Origin: Calditerrivibrio sp.
GTDB lineage: Bacteria > Chrysiogenota > Deferribacteres > Deferribacterales > Calditerrivibrionaceae
Length of the DNA stretch: 10,000 bases
Assembly (NCBI GenBank): GCA_020217115.1
Contig: JAIWOA010000012.1
Location: forward strand, 1-10,000
Direction of reading: 5' to 3'
The position numbers were made by a program, and so were the translations under genes. Each line of letters begins with the position of its first letter. Position 1 is the first letter of the stretch. This document shows positions 1-8,999 of the stretch, one piece after another. The notes under the pieces are model-generated. The model was not told the DNA's origin and did not search any database. It was given only the letters and a program-made list of their open reading frames with translations.

Positions 1-3000
1 CTAATGATTCCAAATATGTATAAAATTGCAGGTGAACTTACACCTACAGTGTTTCATGTAAGTGCAAGAGCTATTGCAAGTCACGCTCTGTCTATATTTG
101 GAGATCACTCAGATGTCCTTGCATGCAGACAGACAGGATGGGCGATGTTCTGTTCTAACAACCCTCAGGAGTCTATGGACTTTGCTCTGATTGCACAGGC
201 AGCTACCCTTGAATCAAGGGTTCCATTTCTACACTATTTTGATGGTTTTAGAACATCCCACGAAATAAGAACGACAGAAGAGATCAGTTTCGATGTCATG
301 AGAGCAATGTTGGATGATAACTTAATTTCACAACATAAAAAAAGAGGTTTAAACCCAGAAAATCCTTTTATAAAAGGAACTGCTCAAAACCCAGATGTGT
401 TTTTCCAGAATAGGGAAGCTTGTAATAAGTATTACGAAGCTGTGCCTGCAATAACCAAAAAATATATGGATAAGTTCTTTGAGCTCACTGGAAGAAGGTA
501 TGATCTTGTGGAGTATTTTGGACATCCAGAAGCTGAAAAAGTTATAATAATTATGGGTTCAGGTTCTGATGTTGCAAGGGAGACTGTTGAGTATATGAAT
601 TCCCTTGGTGAAAAAGTTGGAGTAGTAGTGATAAGACTGTATAGGCCTTTCCCCCTTGAATCTTTCATAAATGCACTTCCTAAATCTGCTTTGAAGATTG
701 CTGTTCTTGACAGAACAAAGGAGCCAGGTTCCCTTGGTGAGCCTATGTACCTTGATGTAAGAACTGCTATTGGTGAAGCTATGCAGAAAAAGATGATTAC
801 CTATCCAAAATATCCACTTATTATAGGTGGTAGATACGGTTTGGGCTCAAAAGATTTTACTCCTGCAATGGTGAAGGCGGTATACGATAACCTTGACTCA
901 GATAATCCTATAAATGGTTTTAGTGTTGGTATCGAAGATGATGTTACCTTTAAAAGTTTAAAATATGACAAAAATTGGCTTGTTCCACAGGATGATGTGT
1001 TCAATTGCATGTTTTATGGGCTTGGAGCTGATGGTACAGTGGGAGCTAATAAAAACTCTGCAAAAATAATTGGAGATCACACTGATAATAAGGTTCAGGC
1101 ATATTTTGTTTATGATTCTAAAAAATCTGGTTCCATGACAATCTCCCACGTTAGATTCGGTAAAAAAGAGATTAGAAGCTCCTATCTCATTCAGAAAGCT
1201 GATTTTGTAGGATGTCATAAATTTTCGTTTCTGGAACTTTATGATATTATAAAACCGCTGAAAAAGGGTGGTGTATTTCTTTTAAATAGTCCTTACACTA
1301 AAGATGAGGTTTGGAATTATCTTCCAGTTGAGGTTCAGCAGGAGATTATTGAAAAACAGGCAAAATTCTATGTAATTAATGCAGATAAAATAGCAGAGGA
1401 TATAGGTCTTGGCAACAGGACAAACACAATATTGCAGACAGCATTTTTCAAAATATCCAATATAATGCCATTTGAAGAGGCAGTGGATGCTATCAAATCT
1501 GCTATTAAGAAAACATATGGAAGGTATGGTGATAAAGTTGTATCAATGAATATTGCAGCGGTTGATGCTGGGATAAATGAGCTTTTTGAAGTGAAATATC
1601 CATCTACTGCAACAAGTGCAATAAAAATGCATAAATATATTACAAATCCAGATGCTCCTGAAATTGTTAGAAATGCTATTAGTAAGATGGTTGCCTTTGA
1701 AGGTGATGATGTACCTGTTTCATGGCTTCCTGCTGATGGGGTATTTCCAACAGGAACAAGTAAGTATGAAAAAAGAAACATTGCGGTAACTGTTCCAGAA
1801 TGGGAGCCTGATGTATGTATTCAGTGTGGTATATGCTCATTTGTATGCCCCCATGCAACAATAAGAATGAAGATATATGACCCAGCTGAGCTCAAAGATG
1901 CACCTGCTACTTTCAAATCAGCTGATGCAAGGGGTAAAGAGTTTTCAGGTATGAAATGCACTATTCAGGTTGCTGTGGAAGATTGCACAGGTTGCGGTGC
2001 ATGTGTCTACAACTGTCCAGCAAAGAGCAAAACAGATCCTTCTAAGAAAGCTATTAACATGGTTCCACAAATTCCACTTAGGGATACTGAAAGAGTTAAT
2101 TTTGAATTTTTCCTTAATATCCCTGAGCTCGATATCAAAAAGTATGACAAAACATCTCTTAAAGGTAGCCAGCTTGCCCCACATATGTTTGAATTCTCTG
2201 GTGCTTGTGCAGGTTGTGGTGAGACTCCATATATCAAGTTGTTGTGCCAGCTCTTTGGTGATAGAACCATTATAGCAAATGCAACTGGCTGTTCTTCAAT
2301 TTATGGTGGTAATCTTCCTACTACCCCTTACACTAAAAGGCAAGATGGTAGAGGACCTGCCTGGGCTAACTCACTTTTTGAAGATAATGCAGAATATGGA
2401 TTTGGTATGAGACTTACCGTTGATAAATTCAATGAAATGGCTGTTGAATACCTTAATATTTTGAAAGATAAGATAGGTAGCTCACTTGTTGATGAAATAC
2501 TAAATGCACCACAGAGCAACGATATAGAAATAGAAGAGCAAAGAAAAAGAGTTGAAAAACTCAAGGAAGTTTTAAAGGGTATAAATAGTGAAGAAGCAAA
2601 AAGATTACTTGATGTTGCTGATTATCTCGTCAAAAAGTCTGTTTGGATTGTTGGTGGAGATGGTTGGGCTTACGATATAGGTTACGGTGGTCTTGACCAT
2701 GTGATAGCTCAGTCTCAAAATGTAAATATTCTTATACTTGATACTGAAGTCTATTCTAACACAGGTGGACAGGCTTCAAAAGCTACTTCAACTGGCTCTT
2801 TTGCAAAATTTGCCTTTTCTGGTAAAGAGGGTGAAAAGAAAGATCTGGGGATGATGGCTATGACCTATGGGAATGTTTATGTGGCAAAGGTTTCATTGGC
2901 AAATCCTGCTCAATGTATTAAGGCATTTGTTGAAGCTGAAGCATATGATGGTCCATCTATTATAATTGCTTACTCACATTGTATTGCTCACGGAATAACA

Positions 3001-3285
3001 ATGTCTAAAGGTATTGAGCAGCAGAAGCTTGCAGTTCAATCTGGTTATTGGAATTTATATAGATTCAATCCTCAGCTGTCAAAAGAGGGTAAAAATCCTC
3101 TAATAATTGATAGCAAGGAACCAACAATGACCGTAGAGGAGTATATGAAAACAGAAACAAGATTCAAAACCGTTATGCAGACATTCCCTGAAAAGGCTAA
3201 GGAGTTGGCTGAATTTGCCAATAGAGCAGCAAAACGGAAATATAGTATTTATAAACAGCTGGCAGAAATAGATTGCAAGGAATAG
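1..3285 (+). CDS. nifJ: Pyruvate:ferredoxin (flavodoxin) oxidoreductase, N-terminus cut by window edge
   Basis: Single-chain enzyme that oxidatively decarboxylates pyruvate with CoA to acetyl-CoA and CO2, passing electrons to ferredoxin or flavodoxin in the cytoplasm; it is TPP- and Fe-S-dependent. The frame is open from base 1, so the ATG at 4 is internal (residues below count from it). Visible in order: domain I core with the TPTVFHVSARAIASHALS stretch; two ferredoxin-type clusters, C605/608/611/615 and C661/664/667/671, each CxxCxxCxxxCP; the proximal-cluster ligands C735, C738, C763 and C993; and the TPP site, GDGWAYD near 885 plus NTGG at 918-921. Spacing of the last cysteine set (3, 25, 230) closely matches the Desulfovibrio africanus enzyme as I remember it, suggesting about 75-100 residues are missing upstream. 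It ends near 1170 in that numbering, so it lacks the C-terminal extension of D. africanus. All cluster ligands are intact and no frameshift is seen. Direction in vivo (oxidation or pyruvate synthesis) cannot be read from sequence. Confidence 0.96.
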   Translation, partial: LMIPNMYKIAGELTPTVFHVSARAIASHALSIFGDHSDVLACRQTGWAMFCSNNPQESMDFALIAQAATLESRVPFLHYFDGFRTSHEIRTTEEISFDVMRAMLDDNLISQHKKRGLNPENPFIKGTAQNPDVFFQNREACNKYYEAVPAITKKYMDKFFELTGRRYDLVEYFGHPEAEKVIIIMGSGSDVARETVEYMNSLGEKVGVVVIRLYRPFPLESFINALPKSALKIAVLDRTKEPGSLGEPMYLDVRTAIGEAMQKKMITYPKYPLIIGGRYGLGSKDFTPAMVKAVYDNLDSDNPINGFSVGIEDDVTFKSLKYDKNWLVPQDDVFNCMFYGLGADGTVGANKNSAKIIGDHTDNKVQAYFVYDSKKSGSMTISHVRFGKKEIRSSYLIQKADFVGCHKFSFLELYDIIKPLKKGGVFLLNSPYTKDEVWNYLPVEVQQEIIEKQAKFYVINADKIAEDIGLGNRTNTILQTAFFKISNIMPFEEAVDAIKSAIKKTYGRYGDKVVSMNIAAVDAGINELFEVKYPSTATSAIKMHKYITNPDAPEIVRNAISKMVAFEGDDVPVSWLPADGVFPTGTSKYEKRNIAVTVPEWEPDVCIQCGICSFVCPHATIRMKIYDPAELKDAPATFKSADARGKEFSGMKCTIQVAVEDCTGCGACVYNCPAKSKTDPSKKAINMVPQIPLRDTERVNFEFFLNIPELDIKKYDKTSLKGSQLAPHMFEFSGACAGCGETPYIKLLCQLFGDRTIIANATGCSSIYGGNLPTTPYTKRQDGRGPAWANSLFEDNAEYGFGMRLTVDKFNEMAVEYLNILKDKIGSSLVDEILNAPQSNDIEIEEQRKRVEKLKEVLKGINSEEAKRLLDVADYLVKKSVWIVGGDGWAYDIGYGGLDHVIAQSQNVNILILDTEVYSNTGGQASKATSTGSFAKFAFSGKEGEKKDLGMMAMTYGNVYVAKVSLANPAQCIKAFVEAEAYDGPSIIIAYSHCIAHGITMSKGIEQQKLAVQSGYWNLYRFNPQLSKEGKNPLIIDSKEPTMTVEEYMKTETRFKTVMQTFPEKAKELAEFANRAAKRKYSIYKQLAEIDCKE

Positions 3286-3294
3286 CATAGTTAA

Positions 3295-3322
3295 TGAGGG
3301 GGCGTTTGCCCCCTTATTTCTA
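3295..3322 (+). terminator. Intrinsic terminator after nifJ
   Basis: A 7-bp perfect stem (AGGGGGC/GCCCCCT, extendable by a G-T and a T-A pair) around the loop GTTT, followed by TTTCTAATTTT. It lies 9 bases after the nifJ stop and ends about 12 bases before the ATG of the next gene, so it would separate nifJ from the histidine kinase gene. The U-tract is interrupted, so readthrough is plausible. Confidence 0.8.
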
Positions 3323-3333
3323 ATTTTAATAAG

Positions 3334-6204
3334 ATGAGGCTGTTATATAAAACTATTATCGTAATTTTTGTTATTTCATTTTCGTTGATATTATTGTTTA
3401 ACTTTTTTTTAAATAACACGGAACTAAATAGTAAAGAATTGGAATTTATAAAACAAAAAAAGAAAATTATCTTTGTAAGTCAGGTATCTTACCCCCCTTT
3501 TGAGTTTCTTAGTGTCAATATTCAACCGTCAGGGATGATGATTGAGCTGGCAAGATGGATAAGCTCTGAGTATGGTTTTGAAACAGAATTTGTTAATACA
3601 ACATTTAGTAATGCTCAGAAGATGATTTTGAATGGTGAAGCTGACGTACTGACTTCCTTTTTTTACAGTGAGGAGAGGGATAAGAATTTTGATTTTACCA
3701 GAAAAGTCTTTGAAGTACCTACATCTATATTCGTTAAAATAGAAGATGATTCGATAAAGGGGCTGGATGGATTAAGGGATAAGAAGGTTGCTATACAGAA
3801 GGGTGACTATGCAATAGATTTTTTAAAATCAAAATTCATAGATTACAAACTTGTAGAAACTGATGATTTTATACAAGCAGCAAATCATCTAATAAAAGGG
3901 GATGTAGATGCTGTGGTAGGTGACGAACCTATAATTTATTATGGTTTACAAAATTTAGGGCTTGTTTCAGAGATAAAAAATATTAATCCACCCCTCTATA
4001 TAGGTATAAACTGCATGGCAACAAAGGATGGTAATAAAGTTTTAATATCGATTTTAAATAAAGGTATAAAAAGGGCTCATGATAGGGGTATCTTATCTAA
4101 TATAAAAAGTAAATATATTGGAAAGTCCATCGAGTATACACATAAAAATTATACACTGTTTATAACAATAATTTTATTCGTAGCTATTATTGCAATTATC
4201 TGGAATATCTTTCTTAAACGTACTGTGGAAATAAAAACCGATGAATTAAAAAAGATCAATGAAGAATTGACTATTTCTATAAACAAGTTTAATGCTTTAT
4301 TAAATTCTTCCCCGGATGGGATAGGTATCTGCGATCTTAATGGAGTTCTTACGTATGTTTCTGATAAACTTGCAATAATGTATGGTTATTCTCCTGAAGA
4401 AAAAGATCTCTACATCGGGAAAAAAGTATACGAATTTGTTGATGATTCGTTCCATAATAAACTTAAGGAAAACTTTCATAATCTTATCTTTAAGATGCAA
4501 CCCCATGGTAATAATGAGTATTTAGTAAAAAATAAAAATGGTGAAAAATTTTGGGTTGAAGTTAGCTCTTCTATTATTTTTGACAATATGTCAAATCCAG
4601 TTTCCATAATATTTATAGAAAGAGATATTACAAATAGGAAAAAGAAAGAACAGCAGTTAAATATGCTTGTAAGGGGGATACCGAATCCAGCCTGGTTGAT
4701 TAATAAAAACAGAATTATTATTGAACAAAATTCTATATCAGAGACTCTCGGAACAAAAGTGGGGGACTGCTGCTGGCTTTCTATTCATAAAGGGCTAACC
4801 ATATCTGAAGAAAATAAAAGATACTTTGAGACCTATGGCATCCCTGCTCCAGGTACAAAATGCACTTTTTGTAAAGCTGATGAATGTTTAGAACAGGAAA
4901 AACCGTTTGATATTGAATTATTTATAGATAACAAGTACTATGAGGTATGGTTTATCCCGATAGATAAAGATATTTATTTACATTATGCAGTTGATATAAC
5001 AAAACATAAGCGAATTGAACAAGAATTACAATTATACAACAAAAAACTTGAAGATGCGGCCATTGAAGCAAATCTTTTGAAAGAAGAAGCGGAAAAAGCA
5101 AATAGTGCTAAAGGTAGATTTCTTGCCATCATTTCCCATGAGCTTAGAACACCGTTAAATGCTCTGACTGGTTCTCTGGAGCTTATAAAAAATGATCCCT
5201 CTTCACTCGAAGAATATATTGATATGATGGTAGTATCTACAGAACATCTCAGGCTTTTGATAGATGATATAACAGATTTAAACAAGGTTGAAAATAATAA
5301 ATTGGATATTGTAGAAAAATTTTTTGACATAAGAAAATTTTTGATTGAGATAGCAAAAGTAACAAAGTCAAGTATTGTAAAAAAGGATATCTCATTGTTT
5401 GTTTATATCGATGATAATATAGATGGCTATGTAATAGGGGATCCTTCAAGGCTTAGACAGGTATTTTTTAATCTTGTAAATAATGCTATAAAATTTACAC
5501 AGAATGGTTATATCAAGATTAGTGCAAAGGTTGTTTCCGATACTGAAGAGACAGTAACGTACTATTTTGAGATTGAGGATACTGGAGTAGGTATTGCAAA
5601 GGAAGATATGGATAAGCTTTTTAAGCCATTTAGTCAGATAGACTCTTCACACGGTAAAAAGCACTATGGATCGGGGATAGGGCTTTATCTTTCTCAAACT
5701 CTTATAAATCTTATGGGAAGCAAAATTGAGGTTGAAAGTGAACCTGGACGGGGATCAAGATTTTATTTTAACCTAACCTTGAAAAAATTTTATAGGCAGG
5801 AAGAAAGTAAAGATTATGAAAATAGTAAAGATGAAGATAAATTATTAGATTTAAATATTTTGATCGTTGATGACAATATTATAAACTTATCAGTGGCTGA
5901 AAAATTGTTAAAAAAGATTGTAAAAGATGTTGATAAAGCTGAAAATGGTTACAGAGCATTGGAAATGGTTAGAAACAATAAGTATGATGCAATCTTTATG
6001 GATATTCAGATGCCAGTGATGGATGGATTTGAAGCCACCAGAGAAATTAGAAAATTTAATACAGATATAAAGATTTTTGCGATGTCTGCAAATGTATATC
6101 AGGAGGATATTGACAGAGCAAAAGAGAGTGGAATGGATGATTTTTGTCCAAAACCTATCTCATTAATCTCATTAAAAAATATTTTGAAGAGATATTTTAA
6201 TTGA
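3334..6204 (+). CDS. Membrane-bound hybrid sensor histidine kinase (SBP_bac_3-PAS-PAS-HisKA-HATPase-REC)
   Basis: 956 residues. Order: transmembrane helix about 7-27; periplasmic family-3 solute-binding domain about 44-263 (VSYPPFEF, then GLDGLRDKKVAIQKGD), the fold used for amino-acid-like ligands; second helix 273-294; PAS about 316-432; second PAS-like domain about 441-556 with cysteines C479, C480, C510, C513, C518; predicted coiled coil 555-598; HisKA with phospho-acceptor H602 (SHELRTPLNAL); HATPase_c with N box near 713-717, DTGVG at 749-753 and GSGIGL at 779-784; receiver domain from about 840 with D846/D847, phospho-acceptor D890, S918 and K940. All catalytic residues are present. 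There is no Hpt domain, and no separate regulator sits beside it, so the output partner is unknown. The ATG at 3334 is the only credible start (in-frame stop at 3295), but it has almost no Shine-Dalgarno. Ligand and target are not predictable. Confidence 0.93.
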   Translation: MRLLYKTIIVIFVISFSLILLFNFFLNNTELNSKELEFIKQKKKIIFVSQVSYPPFEFLSVNIQPSGMMIELARWISSEYGFETEFVNTTFSNAQKMILNGEADVLTSFFYSEERDKNFDFTRKVFEVPTSIFVKIEDDSIKGLDGLRDKKVAIQKGDYAIDFLKSKFIDYKLVETDDFIQAANHLIKGDVDAVVGDEPIIYYGLQNLGLVSEIKNINPPLYIGINCMATKDGNKVLISILNKGIKRAHDRGILSNIKSKYIGKSIEYTHKNYTLFITIILFVAIIAIIWNIFLKRTVEIKTDELKKINEELTISINKFNALLNSSPDGIGICDLNGVLTYVSDKLAIMYGYSPEEKDLYIGKKVYEFVDDSFHNKLKENFHNLIFKMQPHGNNEYLVKNKNGEKFWVEVSSSIIFDNMSNPVSIIFIERDITNRKKKEQQLNMLVRGIPNPAWLINKNRIIIEQNSISETLGTKVGDCCWLSIHKGLTISEENKRYFETYGIPAPGTKCTFCKADECLEQEKPFDIELFIDNKYYEVWFIPIDKDIYLHYAVDITKHKRIEQELQLYNKKLEDAAIEANLLKEEAEKANSAKGRFLAIISHELRTPLNALTGSLELIKNDPSSLEEYIDMMVVSTEHLRLLIDDITDLNKVENNKLDIVEKFFDIRKFLIEIAKVTKSSIVKKDISLFVYIDDNIDGYVIGDPSRLRQVFFNLVNNAIKFTQNGYIKISAKVVSDTEETVTYYFEIEDTGVGIAKEDMDKLFKPFSQIDSSHGKKHYGSGIGLYLSQTLINLMGSKIEVESEPGRGSRFYFNLTLKKFYRQEESKDYENSKDEDKLLDLNILIVDDNIINLSVAEKLLKKIVKDVDKAENGYRALEMVRNNKYDAIFMDIQMPVMDGFEATREIRKFNTDIKIFAMSANVYQEDIDRAKESGMDDFCPKPISLISLKNILKRYFN

Positions 6205-6239
6205 AAATTAGGCGGGGGAGCATACTTGCCCCCCAATTT
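6205..6239. terminator. Shared bidirectional terminator between the converging kinase gene and pyrC
   Basis: The 33-base gap between the kinase TGA (6202-6204) and the pyrC TAA (complement of 6238-6240) is almost wholly a hairpin. GGGGG (6214-6218) pairs with CCCCC (6230-6234), the stem extends inwards by GC/GC past a bulged A, and there is an outer AAATT/AATTT pairing. On the minus strand the stem is followed by TAATTTTC, a fair U-tract for pyrC; on plus the tract is weaker (AATTTATAATT). One structure probably ends both transcripts. Confidence 0.75.
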
Positions 6240-7503
6240 ATAATTGGTAAACAATTTTTCCAGATTTTATTGTTATACAATTTATCCCTTTGAGTTTTTT
6301 ATTTAAGAAAGGTGTATTTGATGATTTAGATCTGTTTAGATTTTCATCGAAAATATACTCTTTATCCATATCTATAATTGCTAAATCTGCAAGTTTTCCA
6401 GGGGCAATTTCACCTCTATCATTTAATTTTAATATCCGTGAAGGGTTGTAGGAGGTAACTTTCACAAAATGGTTTATATCAAAAATATTCTGGCGAACTA
6501 ATTCAAGGGTCAATGGAACGAGTGTTTGTAGCCCAATGATTCCAAAGGCTGCCAGATCAAATTCTACAAATTTTTCGTCTCTATGATGGGGTGCATGGTC
6601 TGTGGCTATACAGTCTATAGTTCCATCTTTGATGGCATTTTTGATCGCTTCAACATCCTCTCTTGTTCTAAGTGGTGGGTTCATCTTAAAATTTGTATCA
6701 TAACTTAATAACTCATCTTCTGTCAAAGAGAAGTGGTGAGGGGCAGCTTCAGCTGTAATATTAAGTCCCAAACTCTTTCCATATCTGATAAGATCAACAG
6801 AGCCTTTTGTACTTACATGACAAAAATGAAAATGTGCCCCTGTTAATTTTGATATAAGTATATCACGGGCTATAATGATCTCTTCTGCTTCAGCAGGTAT
6901 CCCTTTTAAACCAGTTATAGTGGATATTTTACCATCATTGATGACACCCTTTCCAGCAAGATCTTTGTCCTCAGAGTGTGAAAGTATTATTCCATCCAAT
7001 CCTTTTATATATTCAGCAGCCCTTCTCATCACTTCAGAGTTCATTACAGGCTTGCCATCATCAGAAAAGGCAATTGCACCAGCAGATCTCATCTCCCCAA
7101 TTTCAGCAAGCTCATTACCATCAAGCCCTTTTGTTATAGCTCCAACGGGGTATATATCTATTAGACCTACCTTTTTTGCCTTATCTATCATGTAGGTTGT
7201 TATGTAGGAGTTGTCATTGACCGGTTTTGTATTTGCCATTGGCAGGCATGTCGTTACCCCTCCAGCAACAGCAGCTTTACTACCTGTTTCTATATCTTCT
7301 TTATACTCAAGACCCGGATCTCTGAAATGGACATGCATATCTATAAGCCCTGGCACAACGATTTTACCGGAACAGTCAATTACTTCAGCCATTTTTATGT
7401 CTAACTTACCTACCTGTGAGATTTTGTCTCCCTCTATAAAAATATCTCCATTAATAGTTTTATCAAAGTTTACAATGTTGCAGTTTTTTAGTAAAATACT
7501 CAT
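6238..7503 (-). CDS. pyrC: Dihydroorotase, class I
   Basis: Zinc amidohydrolase that cyclises N-carbamoyl-L-aspartate to dihydroorotate, the third step of de novo UMP synthesis. At 421 residues it has the usual class I length. Visible: the metal-binding HxH (H57, H59) in DMHVHFRDPG; FSDDG at 146-150, where class I enzymes use an Asp rather than a carboxylated Lys to bridge metals; H176 (SHSED); H229 (FCHVST); the MNPPLR substrate loop at 274-279; and catalytic D302 in ATDHAPHH. The residues needed for activity look complete, so this is not the inactive pseudo-dihydroorotase found beside some aspartate carbamoyltransferases. Its ATG follows the pyrB TAG with no gap, and GGAGG (complement of 7509-7513) lies inside the end of pyrB, which implies translational coupling. 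It is the last gene of the operon. Confidence 0.96.
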   Translation of the reverse strand: MSILLKNCNIVNFDKTINGDIFIEGDKISQVGKLDIKMAEVIDCSGKIVVPGLIDMHVHFRDPGLEYKEDIETGSKAAVAGGVTTCLPMANTKPVNDNSYITTYMIDKAKKVGLIDIYPVGAITKGLDGNELAEIGEMRSAGAIAFSDDGKPVMNSEVMRRAAEYIKGLDGIILSHSEDKDLAGKGVINDGKISTITGLKGIPAEAEEIIIARDILISKLTGAHFHFCHVSTKGSVDLIRYGKSLGLNITAEAAPHHFSLTEDELLSYDTNFKMNPPLRTREDVEAIKNAIKDGTIDCIATDHAPHHRDEKFVEFDLAAFGIIGLQTLVPLTLELVRQNIFDINHFVKVTSYNPSRILKLNDRGEIAPGKLADLAIIDMDKEYIFDENLNRSKSSNTPFLNKKLKGINCITIKSGKIVYQL

Positions 7504-8445
7504 CTAAGCCTCCAATTTTTGATTTGCATTTTGTATAGTTAGTAGATATATTACCGCCATCCTGACTGCGACACCATTCTCTACCTGATCAAGTATGACA
7601 GATTGTTCACAGTCGGCTAACAATGATGGAAGTTCGACACCTCTATTAATAGGGCCTGGATGCATAATTATTGCATCTTTTTTGGCTTTTTTCAGTCTAT
7701 CTTTGTTTAACCCAAAAAGTTTTGAATACTCTTTTAGTGATGGAAGTAGTGCAATTCCCTGCCTTTCAAGCTGAATTCTAAGCATCATAATCACGTCACA
7801 GTCTTCAACAGCTTCATCTATACTACTACAAACCGTACAACCAAAAGGTTCATAATCTTTTGGAATCATCGTATTTGGGCCATACAATTTGAGGTTTATC
7901 CCTAATTTTTTCATTGCCCATGCATTGGATCTTGCAACTCTACTGTGGGTAATATCTCCAATGATTGCAACATTTAACCCTTCAAGTCTCCCCTTTTTTT
8001 CCTTAATTGTAAAAAGATCCAACAAAGATTGGGTAGGGTGTTCATTTGTTCCATCCCCAGCATTTATGACATGCGCTCTGGTATTTTCTGCTATAAATTT
8101 TACTGAACCTGAATAATAATGCCTTACCACAAACATATCAACTCCCATAGATTCAATATTTTTGACAGTATCTATAAGAGTTTCACCTTTGGTTGTACTG
8201 CTTGCTGATGCAGTAAAGTTTATTGTATCTGCCGATAACCTTTTGCCAGCTATCTCAAAGGATGTTCTTGTTCTCGTAGATGGTTCAAAAAACAGGTTTA
8301 CAATTGTCTTACCTTTGAGTGTTGGAACTTTTTTAATTTCCCTTTGATTAATTTCTTTAAATTTTTCTGCAGTCTCAAGTATAGTTAATATTTCATCCTT
8401 TGATACATCAATCAACCCTGTCAAATCTTTTCTTGATAAAGACAT
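7504..8445 (-). CDS. pyrB: Aspartate carbamoyltransferase, catalytic subunit
   Basis: Condenses carbamoyl phosphate with L-aspartate to N-carbamoyl-aspartate, the committed step of pyrimidine synthesis. 313 residues, normal for the catalytic chain. Visible: the carbamoyl-phosphate loop STRTR (56-60) after FFEP; K86 in the mobile loop STTKGET supplied by the neighbouring subunit; HPTQ (136-139); [11 protein letters not shown] (163-173); the aspartate-binding loop with R223 and Q225 (LRIQLERQ); and HPGPINRG (262-269). It is distinguished from ornithine carbamoyltransferase by the LRxQ aspartate loop and the lack of HCLP. There is no regulatory pyrI next to it, so allosteric control by a PyrI chain is not indicated here. 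It starts 2 bases after the pyrR stop, with a G-rich site (GGGGG, complement of 8451-8455) inside the pyrR end. Confidence 0.97.
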   Translation of the reverse strand: MSLSRKDLTGLIDVSKDEILTILETAEKFKEINQREIKKVPTLKGKTIVNLFFEPSTRTRTSFEIAGKRLSADTINFTASASSTTKGETLIDTVKNIESMGVDMFVVRHYYSGSVKFIAENTRAHVINAGDGTNEHPTQSLLDLFTIKEKKGRLEGLNVAIIGDITHSRVARSNAWAMKKLGINLKLYGPNTMIPKDYEPFGCTVCSSIDEAVEDCDVIMMLRIQLERQGIALLPSLKEYSKLFGLNKDRLKKAKKDAIIMHPGPINRGVELPSLLADCEQSVILDQVENGVAVRMAVIYLLTIQNANQKLEA

Positions 8446-8447
8446 CT

Positions 8448-8984
8448 TTACCCCCTTTTTTCTATAACTACTGAATCTATATTGTCAATCTCCATAAGCT
8501 TTACATTTATTTTCTCTTCAATATTTGTTGGAACATATTTACCTACAAAATCTGGTTGTATAGGGAATTCCCTGTGTCCTCTATCTACTAAAGATACAAA
8601 AATAATCTTTTTTGGTCTGCCAAAATCGAGTATGGCATCTATTGCCGCCCTTACCGTTCTACCTGTGAATATAACATCATCAATAAGTACTATTGTTTTA
8701 CCCCTAACGTCAAAACTGATATCTGTACCCAAAAGTTTTGGGAAATCTGAAATCTCAGTTAGATCATCTCTGTAGAGTGTTATATCAAGATAACCTACCT
8801 TTGGTTTTACATTTTTAAATTTAAATATTGCATTTGCTATCCTGTCTGCCAGGATAGCGCCACGTCTCTTTATACCAATAATGGCATAATCGGTGTCATC
8901 TTTTAGTTTTTCAACTATCTGAAAACTCAATCTCACTATAATATTGTCTAATTCATATCTGTTCAGGATCTCCTTCTCATTCAT
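8448..8984 (-). CDS. pyrR: Bifunctional pyr operon regulator / uracil phosphoribosyltransferase
   Basis: 178 residues, the standard PyrR length. The family binds pyr leader RNA in response to UMP/UTP and most members also convert uracil plus PRPP to UMP. Visible: GIKRRG (37-42), YRDD (71-74), the PRPP-binding motif [17 protein letters not shown] (98-114) and the PyrR signature [18 protein letters not shown] (132-149). The signature and overall pattern separate it from Upp-type uracil and from purine phosphoribosyltransferases. The start at 8984 is supported by a consensus Shine-Dalgarno AAGGAGG (complement of 8991-8997) six bases upstream; a second ATG 4 bases downstream is out of frame. It is the first gene of pyrR-pyrB-pyrC and is preceded by a terminator in its own leader (9000-9033), so attenuation control of the operon is strongly suggested. 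Confidence 0.96.
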   Translation of the reverse strand: MNEKEILNRYELDNIIVRLSFQIVEKLKDDTDYAIIGIKRRGAILADRIANAIFKFKNVKPKVGYLDITLYRDDLTEISDFPKLLGTDISFDVRGKTIVLIDDVIFTGRTVRAAIDAILDFGRPKKIIFVSLVDRGHREFPIQPDFVGKYVPTNIEEKINVKLMEIDNIDSVVIEKRG

Positions 8985-8999
8985 TCAAAACCTCCTTAT

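Noticed and set aside
1368..1781. 137-codon open frame on the minus strand inside nifJ
   Set aside because: It lies opposite a strongly conserved part of pyruvate:ferredoxin oxidoreductase, has no ribosome-binding site and gives a low-complexity hydrophobic translation; it is a shadow frame.
3215..3246. TTGCCA ... TATAGT as a promoter for the kinase gene
   Set aside because: Both boxes match 5 of 6, but the spacer is 20 bases, outside the working range, so it was not listed as a feature.
4983..5330. 115-codon minus-strand frame in the kinase gene
   Set aside because: It is antisense to the HisKA region with an intact catalytic motif; the serine-rich translation is typical of a reversed A/T-rich coding sequence.
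7211..7507. 98-codon plus-strand frame across the pyrC start
   Set aside because: It is antisense to the conserved HxH region of dihydroorotase and has no supporting signals.
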